A DNA stretch of 64,000 bases from Roseiarcus sp963813555 (lineage in GTDB: Bacteria; Pseudomonadota; Alphaproteobacteria; Rhizobiales; Beijerinckiaceae): NCBI GenBank assembly GCA_963813555.1, contig CAWEZX010000009.1, positions 248,001 to 312,000 of the forward strand, given 5' to 3'. Of the stretch, positions 1 to 9,055 are shown one piece after another (position 1 is the stretch's first letter; each line of letters starts with the position of its first letter). Below the pieces are notes generated by a model that had not been told where the DNA came from, did not search any database, and was given only the letters and a program-made list of their open reading frames with translations. Both the position numbers and the translations under genes were made by a program.

Positions 1-50
1 TCGATTTCCGGCGAGAAGTGAGCCGGGGTTTCCATTGAGAACTGACCCGG
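1..50. repeat. IS21 left-end terminal repeats
   Basis: Two related repeats lie at 1-26 and 29-50, the second reading TTCCATTGAGAACTGACCCGG-like. They match, inverted, the pair at the right end (5032-5091). Multiple end repeats are typical IstA binding sites in IS21 elements. The first two or three bases of the terminus (TGT-like) probably lie just outside the window. Confidence 0.75.
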
Positions 51-69
51 CTTGATGATGGTTTCGGGG

Positions 70-532
70 TCAGGGGTTCGTCAAGTTCCGAGGTTTCTCC
101 TTTGCGGGTTTGGCGGCTTTCGCCGAGCTGTTCTTGAAGCGGAAGCTGTCATTTCCGGTTTCGAGAATGTGACAGCGGTGGGTGAGGCGATCGAGCAGCG
201 CGGTCGTCATCTTGGGGTCGCCGAACACGGTGGCCCACTCGCCGAAGCTGAGATTGGTCGTGATGATGACGCTGGCGCGCTCGTCGAGCTTGCTCAATAG
301 GTGGAGGAGCAACGCGCCGCCGGAGGCGCTGAACGGCAGGTAGCCGAGTTCGTCGAGGATGACGAGGTCCGAGTAGGCGAGGCGCCCCGCGATCTGTCCA
401 GGCTTCGCCTGAAGTTTTTCCTGTTCGAGGGCGTTGACGAGTTCGACGGTGGAGAAGAACCGGACGCGCTTGCGGTGATGTTCGATGGTCTGCACGCCGA
501 TTGCGGTGGCCAGGTGGGTCTTGCCTGTGCCA
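70..532 (-). pseudogene. istB: istB (type A), C-terminal part after insertion
   Basis: This encodes the C-terminal two thirds of the IS21 helper ATPase IstB. It begins inside the Walker A motif (GTGKTHLATAIG) and continues through the Walker B-like segment LVILDELGYLP and the conserved SFGEWATVFGD and LLDRLTHRCHILE segments to a stop at 70. The missing N-terminal part lies at 3127-3458 on the other side of the recombinase element. The two halves fit together at ...VVLVGGP / GTGKTH..., so this is one gene split by one insertion. It is non-functional unless the element excises. Confidence 0.9.
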
Positions 533-566
533 GGCGAGCCAGCGTCATACTGCCGGGTGTCCGGCG

Positions 567-1022
567 TTTGAAGTCCGGATCACGTATCGGTTTCATCCGC
601 GCGCGGGTGATTTCGTCACGGTGGTCGGCGTCCGGCGGCATGCAAGCGCCGATCACCTCATTGTGCGGCAGCCCGATCGCACCTTGGCGCTGCTGCCCGC
701 CTGGATGACCAAGACGAATGGGTCTTCGTGCGAACTCGTTCAACATCCGCGGCTACCGCTCGAGAAGCTCGCTGAGCTCCACGCCCTGGTCGGCACACTC
801 CTAATCTTGTTGCGAGGGGATTCGCCCTCGACGCGAGGAGCCGGAGATGACGAACGAGCGACGCAACCAAAGAGATTTATTCGAACAAGCAACGATGCCT
901 CCAGAGCTTCCGTCCCATCTCCGGACGGCGCTCACGCCATTGCTGCGGGTTCTACTGACGGAAGCGGCCGCTCGGGGAATACAGGCCGAGATGGACGATC
1001 GGATCGGCGAGGAGGACGGTGA
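567..1022 (+). CDS. DUF5372-like small protein of the recombinase element
   Basis: The frame encodes a segment (ITYRFHPRAG...VVGVRR...DHLIVRQPD...LPAWMT) that I recognise, with moderate certainty, as the DUF5372 family often found beside recombinases in transposable elements. Function is unknown. The start is unresolved. The homologous part begins near 567, but the only standard start codon inside the element is GTG at 621. In this copy the frame also stays open leftwards across the element boundary to an ATG at 501 in antisense istB. It ends at 1022, overlapping both downstream ORFs. Confidence 0.5.
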   Translation, partial: FEVRITYRFHPRAGDFVTVVGVRRHASADHLIVRQPDRTLALLPAWMTKTNGSSCELVQHPRLPLEKLAELHALVGTLLILLRGDSPSTRGAGDDERATQPKRFIRTSNDASRASVPSPDGAHAIAAGSTDGSGRSGNTGRDGRSDRRGGR

Positions 1023-1041
1023 TGACCAAGATCACGCCTGA
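847..1041 (+). CDS. Small conserved protein of the recombinase element (64 aa)
   Basis: A 64-residue ORF starting with ATG and overlapping the recombinase start by 23 bp, suggesting translational coupling. It is acidic towards the end and has a leucine-rich helix (TALTPLLRVLLTEAA) in the middle. Short proteins of this kind often precede such recombinases in Hyphomicrobiales. It may be a recombination directionality or accessory factor, but that is inference from position. An identical ORF lies at 54215-54409. Confidence 0.55.
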   Translation: MTNERRNQRDLFEQATMPPELPSHLRTALTPLLRVLLTEAAARGIQAEMDDRIGEEDGDDQDHA

Positions 1042-3091
1042 GCACTTGGCCCGCAGCGCGTTCGTCTATGTGCGCCAGTCGACGACCGACCAGGTTCTCA
1101 ACAATCACGAGAGCCGCCGGCGTCAGTATGCGCTCGCCGATCGAGCCCGCGCTCTTGGTTGGGGCGCCGTCGAAGTGATCGACGATGATCTCGGTCGGTC
1201 CGGTTCCGGGATCGCGCGGCCGGGCTTCGAGAAGCTGCTGGCCGCGATCTGCGAGGGACGGGTGGGCGCTGTGGTCTCGATCGAGGCGTCGCGGCTCGCC
1301 CGTAACGGACGAGACTGGCACACTCTGCTGGAGTTCTGTGGCTTGGTCGATACGCTGATCATCGATGAGGACGGCATCTACGATTCCCGCCACCCGAACG
1401 ATCGCCTTCTGCTTGGCATGAAGGGCACAATGAGCGAGATGGAACTCTCGCTCTTCCGTCAGCGCTCGCTCGAGGCCCTGAAGCAGAAGGCTCGCCGCGG
1501 CGAGCTTTTCCTCACCGTCGCGGTCGGGTTCCTCAAGGTGCGGCACGACCGGATCGAGAAGGACCCGGACCGGCGCGTCCAGGAAGCGATCGGACTCGTC
1601 TTCACCAAGTTCGCCGAGCTGCAGACGGTTCGGCAGGTTCATCTTTGGATGCGCCAGGAACGCGTGCCGCTGCCGGCAGTCGGATATGGCGCCGAGGGGC
1701 GAACCGTCACCTGGAAGCTGCCCGTCTACAACACGCTTCACCACATGCTGACGAACCCGATCTACGCCGGCGCCTATGCGTTCGGGCGCACCGGCAGCCG
1801 CATCACCATTGAATCCGGCCGCAAGCGGGTCGTGCGCGGCTTCCGCAAGGACCGCAGTGTCTGGGAAGCTTTGATCCTCGATCATCATGATGGATATATT
1901 GCGTGGCCCGAGTTTGAGAGGAATCAGCGCCTGATCAGCGACAACGCCAACGGTCAGAGTTTCATGAGCCGCGGCGCTGTGCGACGCGGAGAGGCCCTGC
2001 TTGCCGGTCTTCTTCGCTGCGGTCATTGCGGCCGAAAGCTCCACGTCGCCTACAGCGGCGAGAACGGGAGTTCGGGGCGCTACCATTGTCGCGGAGGCCA
2101 TCTCAACCATGGCGGCGATCCATGCATATCGTTCGGCGGCATGCGGATCGATCGCGCGGTTGGCGCCGAGGTGATCGAGCGCCTTCAACCGCTCGGTGTC
2201 GAAGCAGCGATCAGCGCTGTGGAGGCGCGGCGAATTGAGAACACAGAGAAGCGGCGCCAGGTCGATCTTGCCCTTGAGCAAGCCCACTATGAGGCCGCCC
2301 TTGCGCGGCGTCAGTACGACGCCGTCGATCCCGACAACCGCCTCGTCGCAGCTGAACTCGAGCATCGATGGAATGAGCGCCTGGTCGCGGTGCATAGCCT
2401 TGAAGACGAACGCGACACGCTCGCAGCGGGTCCACAGTCTTCGCTCACCGTCACGGAACGGCAACGTTTGTTCGAACTCGGCGCCGATGTCGAGCGGGCC
2501 TGGGACAGCCCGGGTGCGACGCCCGCAATCCGCAAGCGGATTATCCGCACGTTGATCGAGGAGATTGTCGTTCGCGTCGAAGACGACGCGCTTACTCTTG
2601 TGATCCGATGGCAGGGCGGCGACCACACGCCCTTGCGCGTGCGCAAGAACCGCGTCGGCGAGCATCGGTGGGGTACGGATGCCGATGTGATCGAACTCGT
2701 GTCCGTGCTGGCGCGACAGATGCCGGATCAGGCAATTGCAGCCGTCCTCAACAGAGCCGGCAAGACGACCGGCAAGGGCAACGGTTGGACCCGTTCACGC
2801 GTGTGCTTCCTGCGCAACCACCGTCATATCGCACCTTACCGGGAAGGCGAGCGCACGGAGCGAGGAGAGGTGACACTCGGTGAGGCCGCCGCGATCCTCA
2901 ATGTAAGCGAAGCGACTGTCCGGCGCCTGATCCAAGAGGAGGTCCTTCCTGGCCATCAGCTTTGCAAAGGCGCGCCCTGGGTGATCAGGGCAAGCGACCT
3001 CGAAGACGAGAAGGTCAGGCACGCCGCCGATATCCGTCGTCATCGACGTCCGCCGTCTGACGATCCGCGTCAAAATACACTGGCTTTGTAG
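1019..3091 (+). CDS. Large serine recombinase (resolvase family), copy 1
   Basis: A 690-residue site-specific recombinase that would cut and rejoin DNA through a phosphoserine link. The N-terminal resolvase domain has the nucleophile Ser21 in VYVRQSTTDQ and conserved arginines (SRLARNGRDW). A recombinase domain follows (about 170-260, ending NPIYAGAYAFG). Next is a zinc ribbon with CGHCGRK near 333-337 and later cysteines, then a coiled-coil stretch. A C-terminal excisionase-like helix-turn-helix lies at about 625-665 (AAAILNVSEATVRRLI). The start is GTG at 1019 or ATG at 1022. The length is typical of large serine recombinases. The protein is identical to the copy at 52165-54237. Confidence 0.93.
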   Translation: MMTKITPEHLARSAFVYVRQSTTDQVLNNHESRRRQYALADRARALGWGAVEVIDDDLGRSGSGIARPGFEKLLAAICEGRVGAVVSIEASRLARNGRDWHTLLEFCGLVDTLIIDEDGIYDSRHPNDRLLLGMKGTMSEMELSLFRQRSLEALKQKARRGELFLTVAVGFLKVRHDRIEKDPDRRVQEAIGLVFTKFAELQTVRQVHLWMRQERVPLPAVGYGAEGRTVTWKLPVYNTLHHMLTNPIYAGAYAFGRTGSRITIESGRKRVVRGFRKDRSVWEALILDHHDGYIAWPEFERNQRLISDNANGQSFMSRGAVRRGEALLAGLLRCGHCGRKLHVAYSGENGSSGRYHCRGGHLNHGGDPCISFGGMRIDRAVGAEVIERLQPLGVEAAISAVEARRIENTEKRRQVDLALEQAHYEAALARRQYDAVDPDNRLVAAELEHRWNERLVAVHSLEDERDTLAAGPQSSLTVTERQRLFELGADVERAWDSPGATPAIRKRIIRTLIEEIVVRVEDDALTLVIRWQGGDHTPLRVRKNRVGEHRWGTDADVIELVSVLARQMPDQAIAAVLNRAGKTTGKGNGWTRSRVCFLRNHRHIAPYREGERTERGEVTLGEAAAILNVSEATVRRLIQEEVLPGHQLCKGAPWVIRASDLEDEKVRHAADIRRHRRPPSDDPRQNTLAL

Positions 3092-3126
3092 CGTGATAGC
3101 GAGATGGGCATTATGAAGCGAGATCG

Positions 3127-3458
3127 GGGCCGCCGACCAGGACGACATTGTGAGCATCTTCGAGGAACTCGCAGCGGTGAAGTTGTCGTACGAGCGCCTC
3201 GTTGACCTCGCTGCTGACGAAGTCGAAGCCGGCGAGGTCGCGATAGTTTGGGAAGCGCGCCGCCTTGAGCTGATAGGCCGTTGATCTGACCTCTCTGTCG
3301 GCCGTCTCCGCCTTCAGAAGCTGCGACAGGATCGGCACGGCGGCCTCGAAGGCCGGGGAGCCTTGTTCGGTCAGGTCGCCGACGGCTTGCGCCATGCCGT
3401 GCATTTTGAGGGTGCGCAACATGATGATGATCGCGCCGGCGGCCGGATTATGACGCAT
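3127..3458 (-). pseudogene. istB: istB (type A), N-terminal part before insertion
   Basis: N-terminal IstB fragment starting with ATG at 3458 (MRHNPAAGAIIIMLRTLKMH) and running to NVVLVGGP, where the recombinase element interrupts it. It overlaps the 3' end of istA by about 11 bp, the usual IS21 arrangement. The rest of the gene is at 70-532. The break lies between the second and third bases of the codon just before the GTGKT of the Walker A motif. Confidence 0.88.
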
Positions 3459-4980
3459 GGCGCGCCTCCCTGGCCTTACGGAGGGCGTCGTAGCGCTCGA
3501 CGTCGGGCTCGCGGCTCGGTGATCAGCGTCAAGGCCTGAGGAGCCTTTACGGCCGGTGCGCCCATTGGTTTGCCGTCGACCAGGCGGTGAAGCAGGTTCA
3601 GGATATGCGTCTTGGTCGGCGCGCCAGCCTCCAGCGCCAGTTCGACGGCGGCGAGCACGGCTTGTTCGTCGTGCTGGAGGACCAGGGCCAGGATCTCGAC
3701 CATCTCGCGGTCGCCGCCTGGCGTCTTGAGCAGGCGCTGTTGCAGAGCGCGGAAGGCGGGCGGCAGTTCGACGAACGGCGCGCCATTGCGCAAGGCTCCG
3801 GGCTTGCGTTGAACGACCGCCAGATAGCGCCGCCAGTCGTAAACCGTCGTGGTGCTCTTCCGTTCGTGGGAACGGGCAAAAACGCGGGCGTGCTCGCAGA
3901 CGATCTGCCCCTCGGCGGCGACGACGATACGCTCGGGATAGACCCGCACGCTGACCGGGCGATTGGCGAAGGAGGCCGGCACGCTGTAGCGATTGCGCTG
4001 CAGATGGATCAGGCGCGTCGGCGAGACGCGCTTGGCGTGTTCGACGAAGCCGTCGAACGGGCGGGGAAGCTGCATCAGGCGCTGGACTTCTTCGGCCCAT
4101 ACGTCGGCGATCGCGCCGGGATGCGAGCCGTGCGGCGTCTGCTCCCACAGCTCCTGGCATCGCGCCTCCAGCCAATCGTTCAGCGCCGCTAGGGAGGGGA
4201 AGCTGGGCGCGGGCTGCCAAAGCCGATGGCGGGCGTCTTGGACGTTCTTCTCGATTTGCCCCTTCTCCCAGCCGGACGCCGGGTTGCAGAACTCGCCTCG
4301 AACAGGAAGTGGCTGACCATGGCCGAGAACCGCGCGTTGACCTGGCGCTCCTTGCCGCGGCCGATCTTGTCGACCGCGGTTCGCATATTGTCGAAGATGC
4401 CGCGCCGCGGCGCGCCGTCCAGAACACGGAAGGCGTGGTTATGGGCGGCGAACAGCATCTCGTGGGTCTGCTGCGGATAGGCCCGGAGAATGAAGGCGCG
4501 GCCGTGGGAGAGCTTGACGTGAGCGACCCGCAATTTGGTGTGCTCGCCGCCGATGACCGCCCAGTCTTCCGACCAGTCGAACTGGAATGCTTCACCCGAC
4601 GAGAACGCCAGCGGCACGAACACGCCGCGGCCGCAGGTGTTCTGTTCTCGCTGCCGGGCGGCCTTCCAGTCGCGAGCGAAGGCCGCCGCGCGATTGTATG
4701 AGCCGTCGTAGCCCAGCGCGCTCAAATCGGCGTGCAGTTGCAGAACCGTCCGCTTCTGCTTGCGCGACTTTCCCGCCTCCTGCCGCAGCATTTGCGACAG
4801 CTTGTCGGCATAGGCGTCCAGCTTGCTCGGGCGATCCGGGATGTTGAACTTCGGCTCGACACTGTCAGAGCGCAGGTATTTGCGCACCGTGCTCCTCGAC
4901 AGACCTGTGCGCCGCGATATCTCCCGGATCGAGAAATGATCCCGATCGCGCCAGCGTCGGATCACGCTCAATAACTCCAT
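3448..4980 (-). pseudogene. istA: istA (type A), IS21 transposase with frameshifts
   Basis: An IstA-type transposase: N-terminal helix-turn-helix (FSIREISRRTGLSRSTVRKY), a DDE integrase core (FQFDWSEDWAVIGG, later GIFDNMRTAVDKI) and the C-terminal segment SPTRLIHLQRNRYSVP. The start is ATG at 4980. The frame changes near 4285, where the GAG-TTC-TGC-AAC reading is lost by one base, and again near 3515 before the natural C-terminus. Both changes are single-base, so the gene is recent but broken, unless they are sequencing errors. Confidence 0.85.
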
Positions 4981-5031
4981 GTCGATCACTCCGATGCCCC
5001 CCGCGTAGGCCAAGGGGATAGGTTCGAACAT

Positions 5032-5091
5032 GGGTCAGTTCTCGGTGGAAAAACCCGTGGCGCCCGGGTCAGCTCTCAGTGGAAATCAACA
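5032..5091. repeat. IS21 right-end terminal repeats
   Basis: Two related copies, GGGTCAGTTCTCGGTGGAA at 5032-5050 and GGGTCAGCTCTCAGTGGAA from 5066, followed by ATCAACA. They are inverted relative to those at 1-50 and mark the right end of the IS21 element. Confidence 0.78.
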
Positions 5092-5137
5092 CACCCAAGA
5101 CTGCCTCCCAAAAGCAGCCTTGAATTCTGATTTGCTC

Positions 5138-5512
5138 CTAAAAGGGAATCCCTAGAGCCCGGTGCAGCTTGGCCAGGTTGATCGCGTCCCGACGGTCGGT
5201 CTTGATCCGATCTCCCGGCTTGCGCGGGATCAACGACGGAGCCACGACGACGCAGCCATGTCCGGCGAGGGTCAACCGCCGTTGAATCCCATAGCCGCAA
5301 GGTCCGGCCTCATAACAGAACCGAAGCTCGCTCCCGGCGCGCGACAGCTTCGCCGCCAGAGCGTTCAAGGCCGTCGGCGTGTTCGCGATCTTGCCATACT
5401 CGCGCACGTCCTGGCGCCCGCCCGTCTCGGCAAGCGCGACCGCAATCGCGTCCTTATGAACGTCAAGGCCAACATATGTGATAGTTCTGTCCAAGGCCCG
5501 TCTCCTTTGCAT
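5138..5512 (-). pseudogene. IS110-family transposase, N-terminal fragment
   Basis: Encodes the start of an IS110 DEDD transposase: YVGLDVHKDAIAVALAE, the Glu of CYEAGPCGYG, and the KTDRRDAINLAKLHR segment. It then stops at the junction with the IS21 right end, so the C-terminal transposase-20 domain is missing. The likely start is TTG (LDRTITYVGLD). The loss probably accompanied the IS21 insertion. Confidence 0.8.
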
Positions 5513-5598
5513 GAGGCTCTGCGCCGGAACCCCGGCGCAACCCTCGACAAGCCTGCATACTATGACACGGGTCGCCCTATCTCAGGCGAACATGTAGT

Positions 5599-6385
5599 CT
5601 AGGCCGCGCGGGATTCGTAATCAATGCCGTAGCGGTCGGGCGTCGCGGCGATCGCCGCCATTCCGACCAGCACCGCATCCTCCCGCGTGACAAGCCGGGT
5701 CGGAATGCGCTTGGCGAGACCGACGACCTGCGCTCCCGACCCTTGCGCTTGCAGGAGGTAGGACGAAAAGTCCGACGTTGAGAGCGGCGCCCTCACCGAG
5801 CCGATGACCTTGCCGCCGCCGGTTTCGACGACGTTGGTCGCCGCCTGCTGCAGTTGCGTGCCGAACGCGTAGTCCGCCGTGACGAAGAACCAGGACTTGC
5901 CTGCCTGATCGAGGATCGTCTTGGCCGTGCCGTTGGCGAGCGCCGTCGTATCGTAGCCGTAATGGATCATGTAGGCGTTGCAGTCGAAGCGCCTGCCGCG
6001 CCGATCGCGAAAAAGGGAATCTTCCTTTCCTTCGCGACCGGCGCCATGGCAAGGCTGACGCCTGTGTTGGAGCCGCCAAGCAGCATCGTCAGGCCTCTTG
6101 TGTCAGCCAATTCGCGGAACTTGCTCGCGCCGATGTCGGGCTTGTTCTGGTGGTCAGCCGTCAGGAATTCGATCGGCTGACCAAGCACGCTGCCGCCGAA
6201 GTCGGCGATCGCCATTTTGATCCCTCGACTGCCCTCGGGCCGTTCACGTCGGCGTAGACTCCGGACAGATCGTCGATGTCGCCGATGACGACCTTGTCCG
6301 CCGCGAACGCCGCGAACGCCGCGAGCGGCGAAAGCGAGATGAGCAGCGCTGCTGAGACCGTCGCGAGCCATTTGGTCAATGTCAC
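5599..6385 (-). pseudogene. Branched-chain amino-acid-type ABC substrate-binding protein, broken
   Basis: The frames together give a periplasmic binding protein. There is a signal peptide (MTLTKWLATVSAALLISLSP...AFAADKVVIGDIDDLSG), then KMAIADFGGSVLGQPIEFL and KFRELADTRGLTMLLGGSNTGV, then WFFVTADYAFGTQLQQAA and GSGAQVVGLA. It would deliver a small amide or amino-acid-like ligand to a Liv-type importer. There are frameshifts near 6210 and 5970, and the C-terminal third is missing or altered before the stop at 5599. No partner permeases are adjacent. Confidence 0.8.
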
Positions 6386-6555
6386 TCCTGTTCCCTCCGG
6401 CCAGCGATCCCGCGGCTATTTGTTCTCGACAGCGCAAGTGAAATTCCCGCGATGTTCGGGTCTCCGCCGCCGTTGTACCACGCCTTCTGCGGATGGTTCC
6501 TTAAGCGCCGCCCGAATCGCCTCGAGGTCGAGGGGCGGGGATGCCGTTGCGAGGC

Positions 6556-6894
6556 TCAAGCTGCGGCGTCCTTCGCGTGCGTTTTCTTCAAGGTCTGGAT
6601 CGCCTCGAAGCCTTCGAACTCCGGATGGCCAAGGTGCAGCGGCTTGTTGTCGCCGGCGTTGCGATGCGCGGCGCGGAACTGCTCCGAATGCGTCCAGTTC
6701 TCGAACGCTTCCTTGCTCGTCCACGCCGTATGGGACGAATAGAGCGTGTGGTCGCCGCGATCCGGCCCACGCAGAAGGTGAAACTCAACGAAGCCAGGCA
6801 ACTGGTCGAGATAGGTGTCCCGGCCGAGCCAACGGCGCTCGAACTCCCCCTCGTGGCCCTTGATGACTTTGAAACGGTTCATTGCGATGTACAT
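6556..6894 (-). CDS. HmuQ/HmuD-type haem-degrading monooxygenase
   Basis: A 112-residue single-domain ABM-fold protein starting MYIAMNRFKVIKG. The motifs PGFVEFHLLRGP, YSSHTAWTSKEAFENWT and LHLGHPEFEGFEAIQ are those of the IsdG-like haem oxygenases HmuQ/HmuD of Bradyrhizobium, which open haem to release iron in the cytoplasm. A clear AAAGGAG site precedes ATG 6894. Remnants of a haem receptor and of HmuV lie directly upstream, so it is the only open gene left of a haem-uptake cluster. An antibiotic-biosynthesis-monooxygenase label would be the generic alternative. Confidence 0.8.
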   Translation of the reverse strand: MYIAMNRFKVIKGHEGEFERRWLGRDTYLDQLPGFVEFHLLRGPDRGDHTLYSSHTAWTSKEAFENWTHSEQFRAAHRNAGDNKPLHLGHPEFEGFEAIQTLKKTHAKDAAA

Positions 6895-6924
6895 CGTGTG
6901 CTCCTTTGCGGCGGCAGCGCCGAA

Positions 6925-8330
6925 CGAAGTTTGCGCTGACTCGATCATTGTAGGCGTACGAGGCGAAGAGATCGACGAGTCCGTAACTCGCTGTAGGCAG
7001 CGGGCCGGCGCCGTCCGTCGCGATCGGCACATTCTTCGGGCTTGAGCCGACCGCGGTGAAGCGCGCGCCAACGGTCAGCGATCGATCGCTGAGGAATCGA
7101 AAGCCGAGGTGGCGCTCGCCCGATACGGCGGGACGGTCGTCAGCGACATGCCGGTTTCCAGGTTCTTGCCATTGATCGCAGAGCCTTCGAACGTCGCGAA
7201 GCCGGCGCCCCAATCATAGCCGCCCTCCAACTCGACGCCCGAAAGCCGAGCCTGCCCGACATTGATGTACTGAAACGGCTGGAACGGCACGCAGAGGCCA
7301 GGCGGCAGGCTCGGGCAGATTGGTGAAAACCCTTTCCCCGCACGCTGTCGCCCGCACGAAAGACATTGTCGTATTTCAGATTGACGCCCGCCTCCCAGTC
7401 GTGAGCGGTCTCGGCGATAAGGTTCGGGTTGGGCAGGAATGTGAACGACGGGAACGGATGCACGCCTTCGATCAGCGTCTCAGTGACCGATGGCGCGCGA
7501 TAGCCTTGAGCATAAGTGCCGTAGAATTCGATTCCGCGAATCGGGCTATGCCGATCGTCAGCTTGGGCGAGAGATGCGTTCCGCCGGAGCTCACGCCGCC
7601 GCCCGAAAGATGATAACCGTCCTCGCGCAGCGCGCCGAGGACGCGCAGCCACGAGCTGTAGCTGATTTCGTCCTGGACATAAGCGCGTAGAGCGAACGGT
7701 TTCCTGAAGGCGTCAGCGCAGAGATAAAGCCGCTGGCGTCGTCGAAGGTGGACACCCATTCCAGTGTGCCGTCGCCCTCGACAGTGAGCGCGTGGCCAAG
7801 CGCGCCTTGTTGTGGAGGTCGAACCCGTGGCTGTTGATCTTGTCCTCAAGCGGGTCGCCGGGGACGACGCCCAGCGCGGAATAGACGCCTTCGGCGTCGG
7901 CGCCACGAATGTCTGACGGTTCTGTGTCGTTGTGTAATAGACGTGCGAACTGAAGTCGATGAGCGGGGTCGACGGCGCCCTATACGTGTAGCCCAGCGTG
8001 TAGGCTCCGGTCGTGACGTTGTCATTGAAACGCGCGCCTTCCGTGCTGGTGCCATTGTTGGCGAACTGATCGTTCTGCGTGAGCGCGCTCAGCGAAATCT
8101 GCCGTCCTTCGGACGGCCGCACATTAAGCTTGAACAGGCCCGCCAATCGCCGAGCTGCCGATGTCGGGAACCGTATTCCCGCCGCCATCCACGTAGGAGC
8201 TGCTATTTGCGGTAGAGAAACTGTCCATAGAGATCGACGTTGGGCCCGACCCTTGCGGCGCCAGAGGTCGAAGTGACGACGCCGGCGCCGTTCGTTCCAG
8301 CAATGATCCGCTCCATCGCGCCATAGTCCT
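6925..8330 (-). pseudogene. TonB-dependent haem/haemoglobin receptor, multiply frameshifted
   Basis: Receptor barrel segments appear in several frames: YTYRAPSTPLIDFSSHVYY, AYVQDEISYSSWLRVLGALR, EFYGTYAQGYRAPSVTE, FQYINVGQARLSGVELEGGY and TASYGLVDLFASYAYNDRV. These are typical of the haemoglobin/transferrin/lactoferrin receptor family (BhuR/HmuR-like), which moves haem across the outer membrane with TonB. The plug domain is not recognisable, at least four frame changes occur, and the final strands are missing where the haem-oxygenase promoter begins. It is clearly dead. Confidence 0.82.
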
Positions 8331-8380
8331 CGTCGGGGTTGAGCCTCGGGCTCTACGGAATCGGCCGCGTCGGCGCCCAT

Positions 8381-8497
8381 CAACGCGCGCGCATCATCGA
8401 GCAGTGCCTTGCGACCGCTGACGCGTTCTCTCTAGCCTCGCGCCCCTATGCCGCGCTCTCCGGCGGCGAGCAGCAGCGGGTGCAATTTGCCGCGAGC
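8381..8497 (+). pseudogene. hmuV: hmuV remnant (haem ABC ATPase signature region)
   Basis: A short stretch encodes RARIIEQCLATADAFSLASRPY followed by ALSGGEQQRVQFA, the ABC signature region of HmuV-type haem importer ATPases. Neither Walker motif is present. It is antiparallel to the receptor remnant, and together with the haem-oxygenase gene it shows a decayed haem-uptake locus. Confidence 0.6.
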
Positions 8498-8590
8498 GAT
8501 GGCCGAGATCGAGGGCTGCCCGGACCGTTCATGACCGTCAGGCGCGCCGTTGACGCTGACGGTGAGGTTCCTCTATGCGCCAGTCCAAGC

Positions 8591-9055
8591 CTAATGAATA
8601 GGGTCCAGCACGACCACCGGTATCTCACGTTCGGTCTTGAGCGCGTAATCGGCGTAGGGAGGCCAAAATTCGAGCGCCTTTTTCCAAAGTCGCGCGCGTT
8701 CGTCGCCCGTCGCTGTCCTGGCCCGCGCCTTCAGCTTCTTGGCGCCGACTTGCACATCCACATCCGGGCTGGCGAGGAGGTTGCGGTACCACCCAGGGTG
8801 TTCGGGCGCGCCGCCCTTCGAGGCGACGACAATGTAACGGTCGCCGTCCGTTCCGTAAAACAGAGGGAAAATGAACTTCTCCCCGGACTTGCGGCCGGTG
8901 GTGGTCAAGAGCAGCGACGGCGCCGTGATGTCTCCTCGCCCCGGCACGTTTCTCTTGTACATGTGCCCCTCGGTTCCGCCGCTGGCGAGATAGCGGTTGG
9001 CGTGTTCGACCATCCATTCCGGCAGGTTCGGAGCGAGTTTCGTTTCAGTCATCAT
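8591..9055 (-). CDS. Nitroreductase-family deazaflavin (F420)-dependent oxidoreductase, Ddn-like
   Basis: A 154-residue protein of the split beta-barrel FDOR-A/Ddn group, which uses F420H2 to reduce quinones, nitro compounds or activated double bonds. Recognition segments are LLLTTTGRKSGEKFIFPLFY, YIVVASKGGAPEHPGWYRNL and the C-terminal FWPPYADYALKTEREIPVVVL. ATG 9055 follows an AAAGGAG site. Its position beside a complete F420 pathway supports F420 rather than FMN use. The physiological substrate is unknown. Confidence 0.85.
   Translation of the reverse strand: MMTETKLAPNLPEWMVEHANRYLASGGTEGHMYKRNVPGRGDITAPSLLLTTTGRKSGEKFIFPLFYGTDGDRYIVVASKGGAPEHPGWYRNLLASPDVDVQVGAKKLKARARTATGDERARLWKKALEFWPPYADYALKTEREIPVVVLDPIH

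Larger units (their letters stand above)
533..3126 (+). mobile_element. Serine-recombinase element, copy 1, inserted in the istB P-loop
   Basis: A 2,594-bp unit also present, inverted, at 52130-54723; positions pair as x and 55256-x. The limits were set by comparing the flanks of both copies and the rejoined istB reading frames. The target appears precisely joined with no obvious duplication. It contains a DUF5372-like ORF, a small ORF and a large serine recombinase. Subterminal inverted repeats GCnTCATAnTGCC lie at about 541-554 and 3107-3120 and are likely recombinase half-sites. Relative to istB this copy is antisense. One difference from copy 2 was seen, a synonymous T/C at 2236 (53020 in copy 2). 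Confidence 0.85.
1..5093 (-). mobile_element. IS21-family element (type A), interrupted by a serine-recombinase element
   Basis: An IS21-type insertion sequence with istA and istB both on the minus strand. Related terminal repeats lie at 1-50 and 5032-5091, so the window opens almost exactly at the IS end. Without the 2,594-bp insertion at 533-3126 it would be about 2.5 kb, the usual IS21 size. istA carries two frameshifts and istB is split, so this copy should not transpose by itself. A truncated IS110 gene abuts its right end. Confidence 0.88.

Noticed and set aside
932..2665. A 577-codon open frame antisense to the recombinase (also 52591-54324)
   Set aside because: It mirrors the recombinase gene codon by codon, has no recognisable domains, and the plus-frame recombinase has clear motifs. 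GC-rich antisense shadow.
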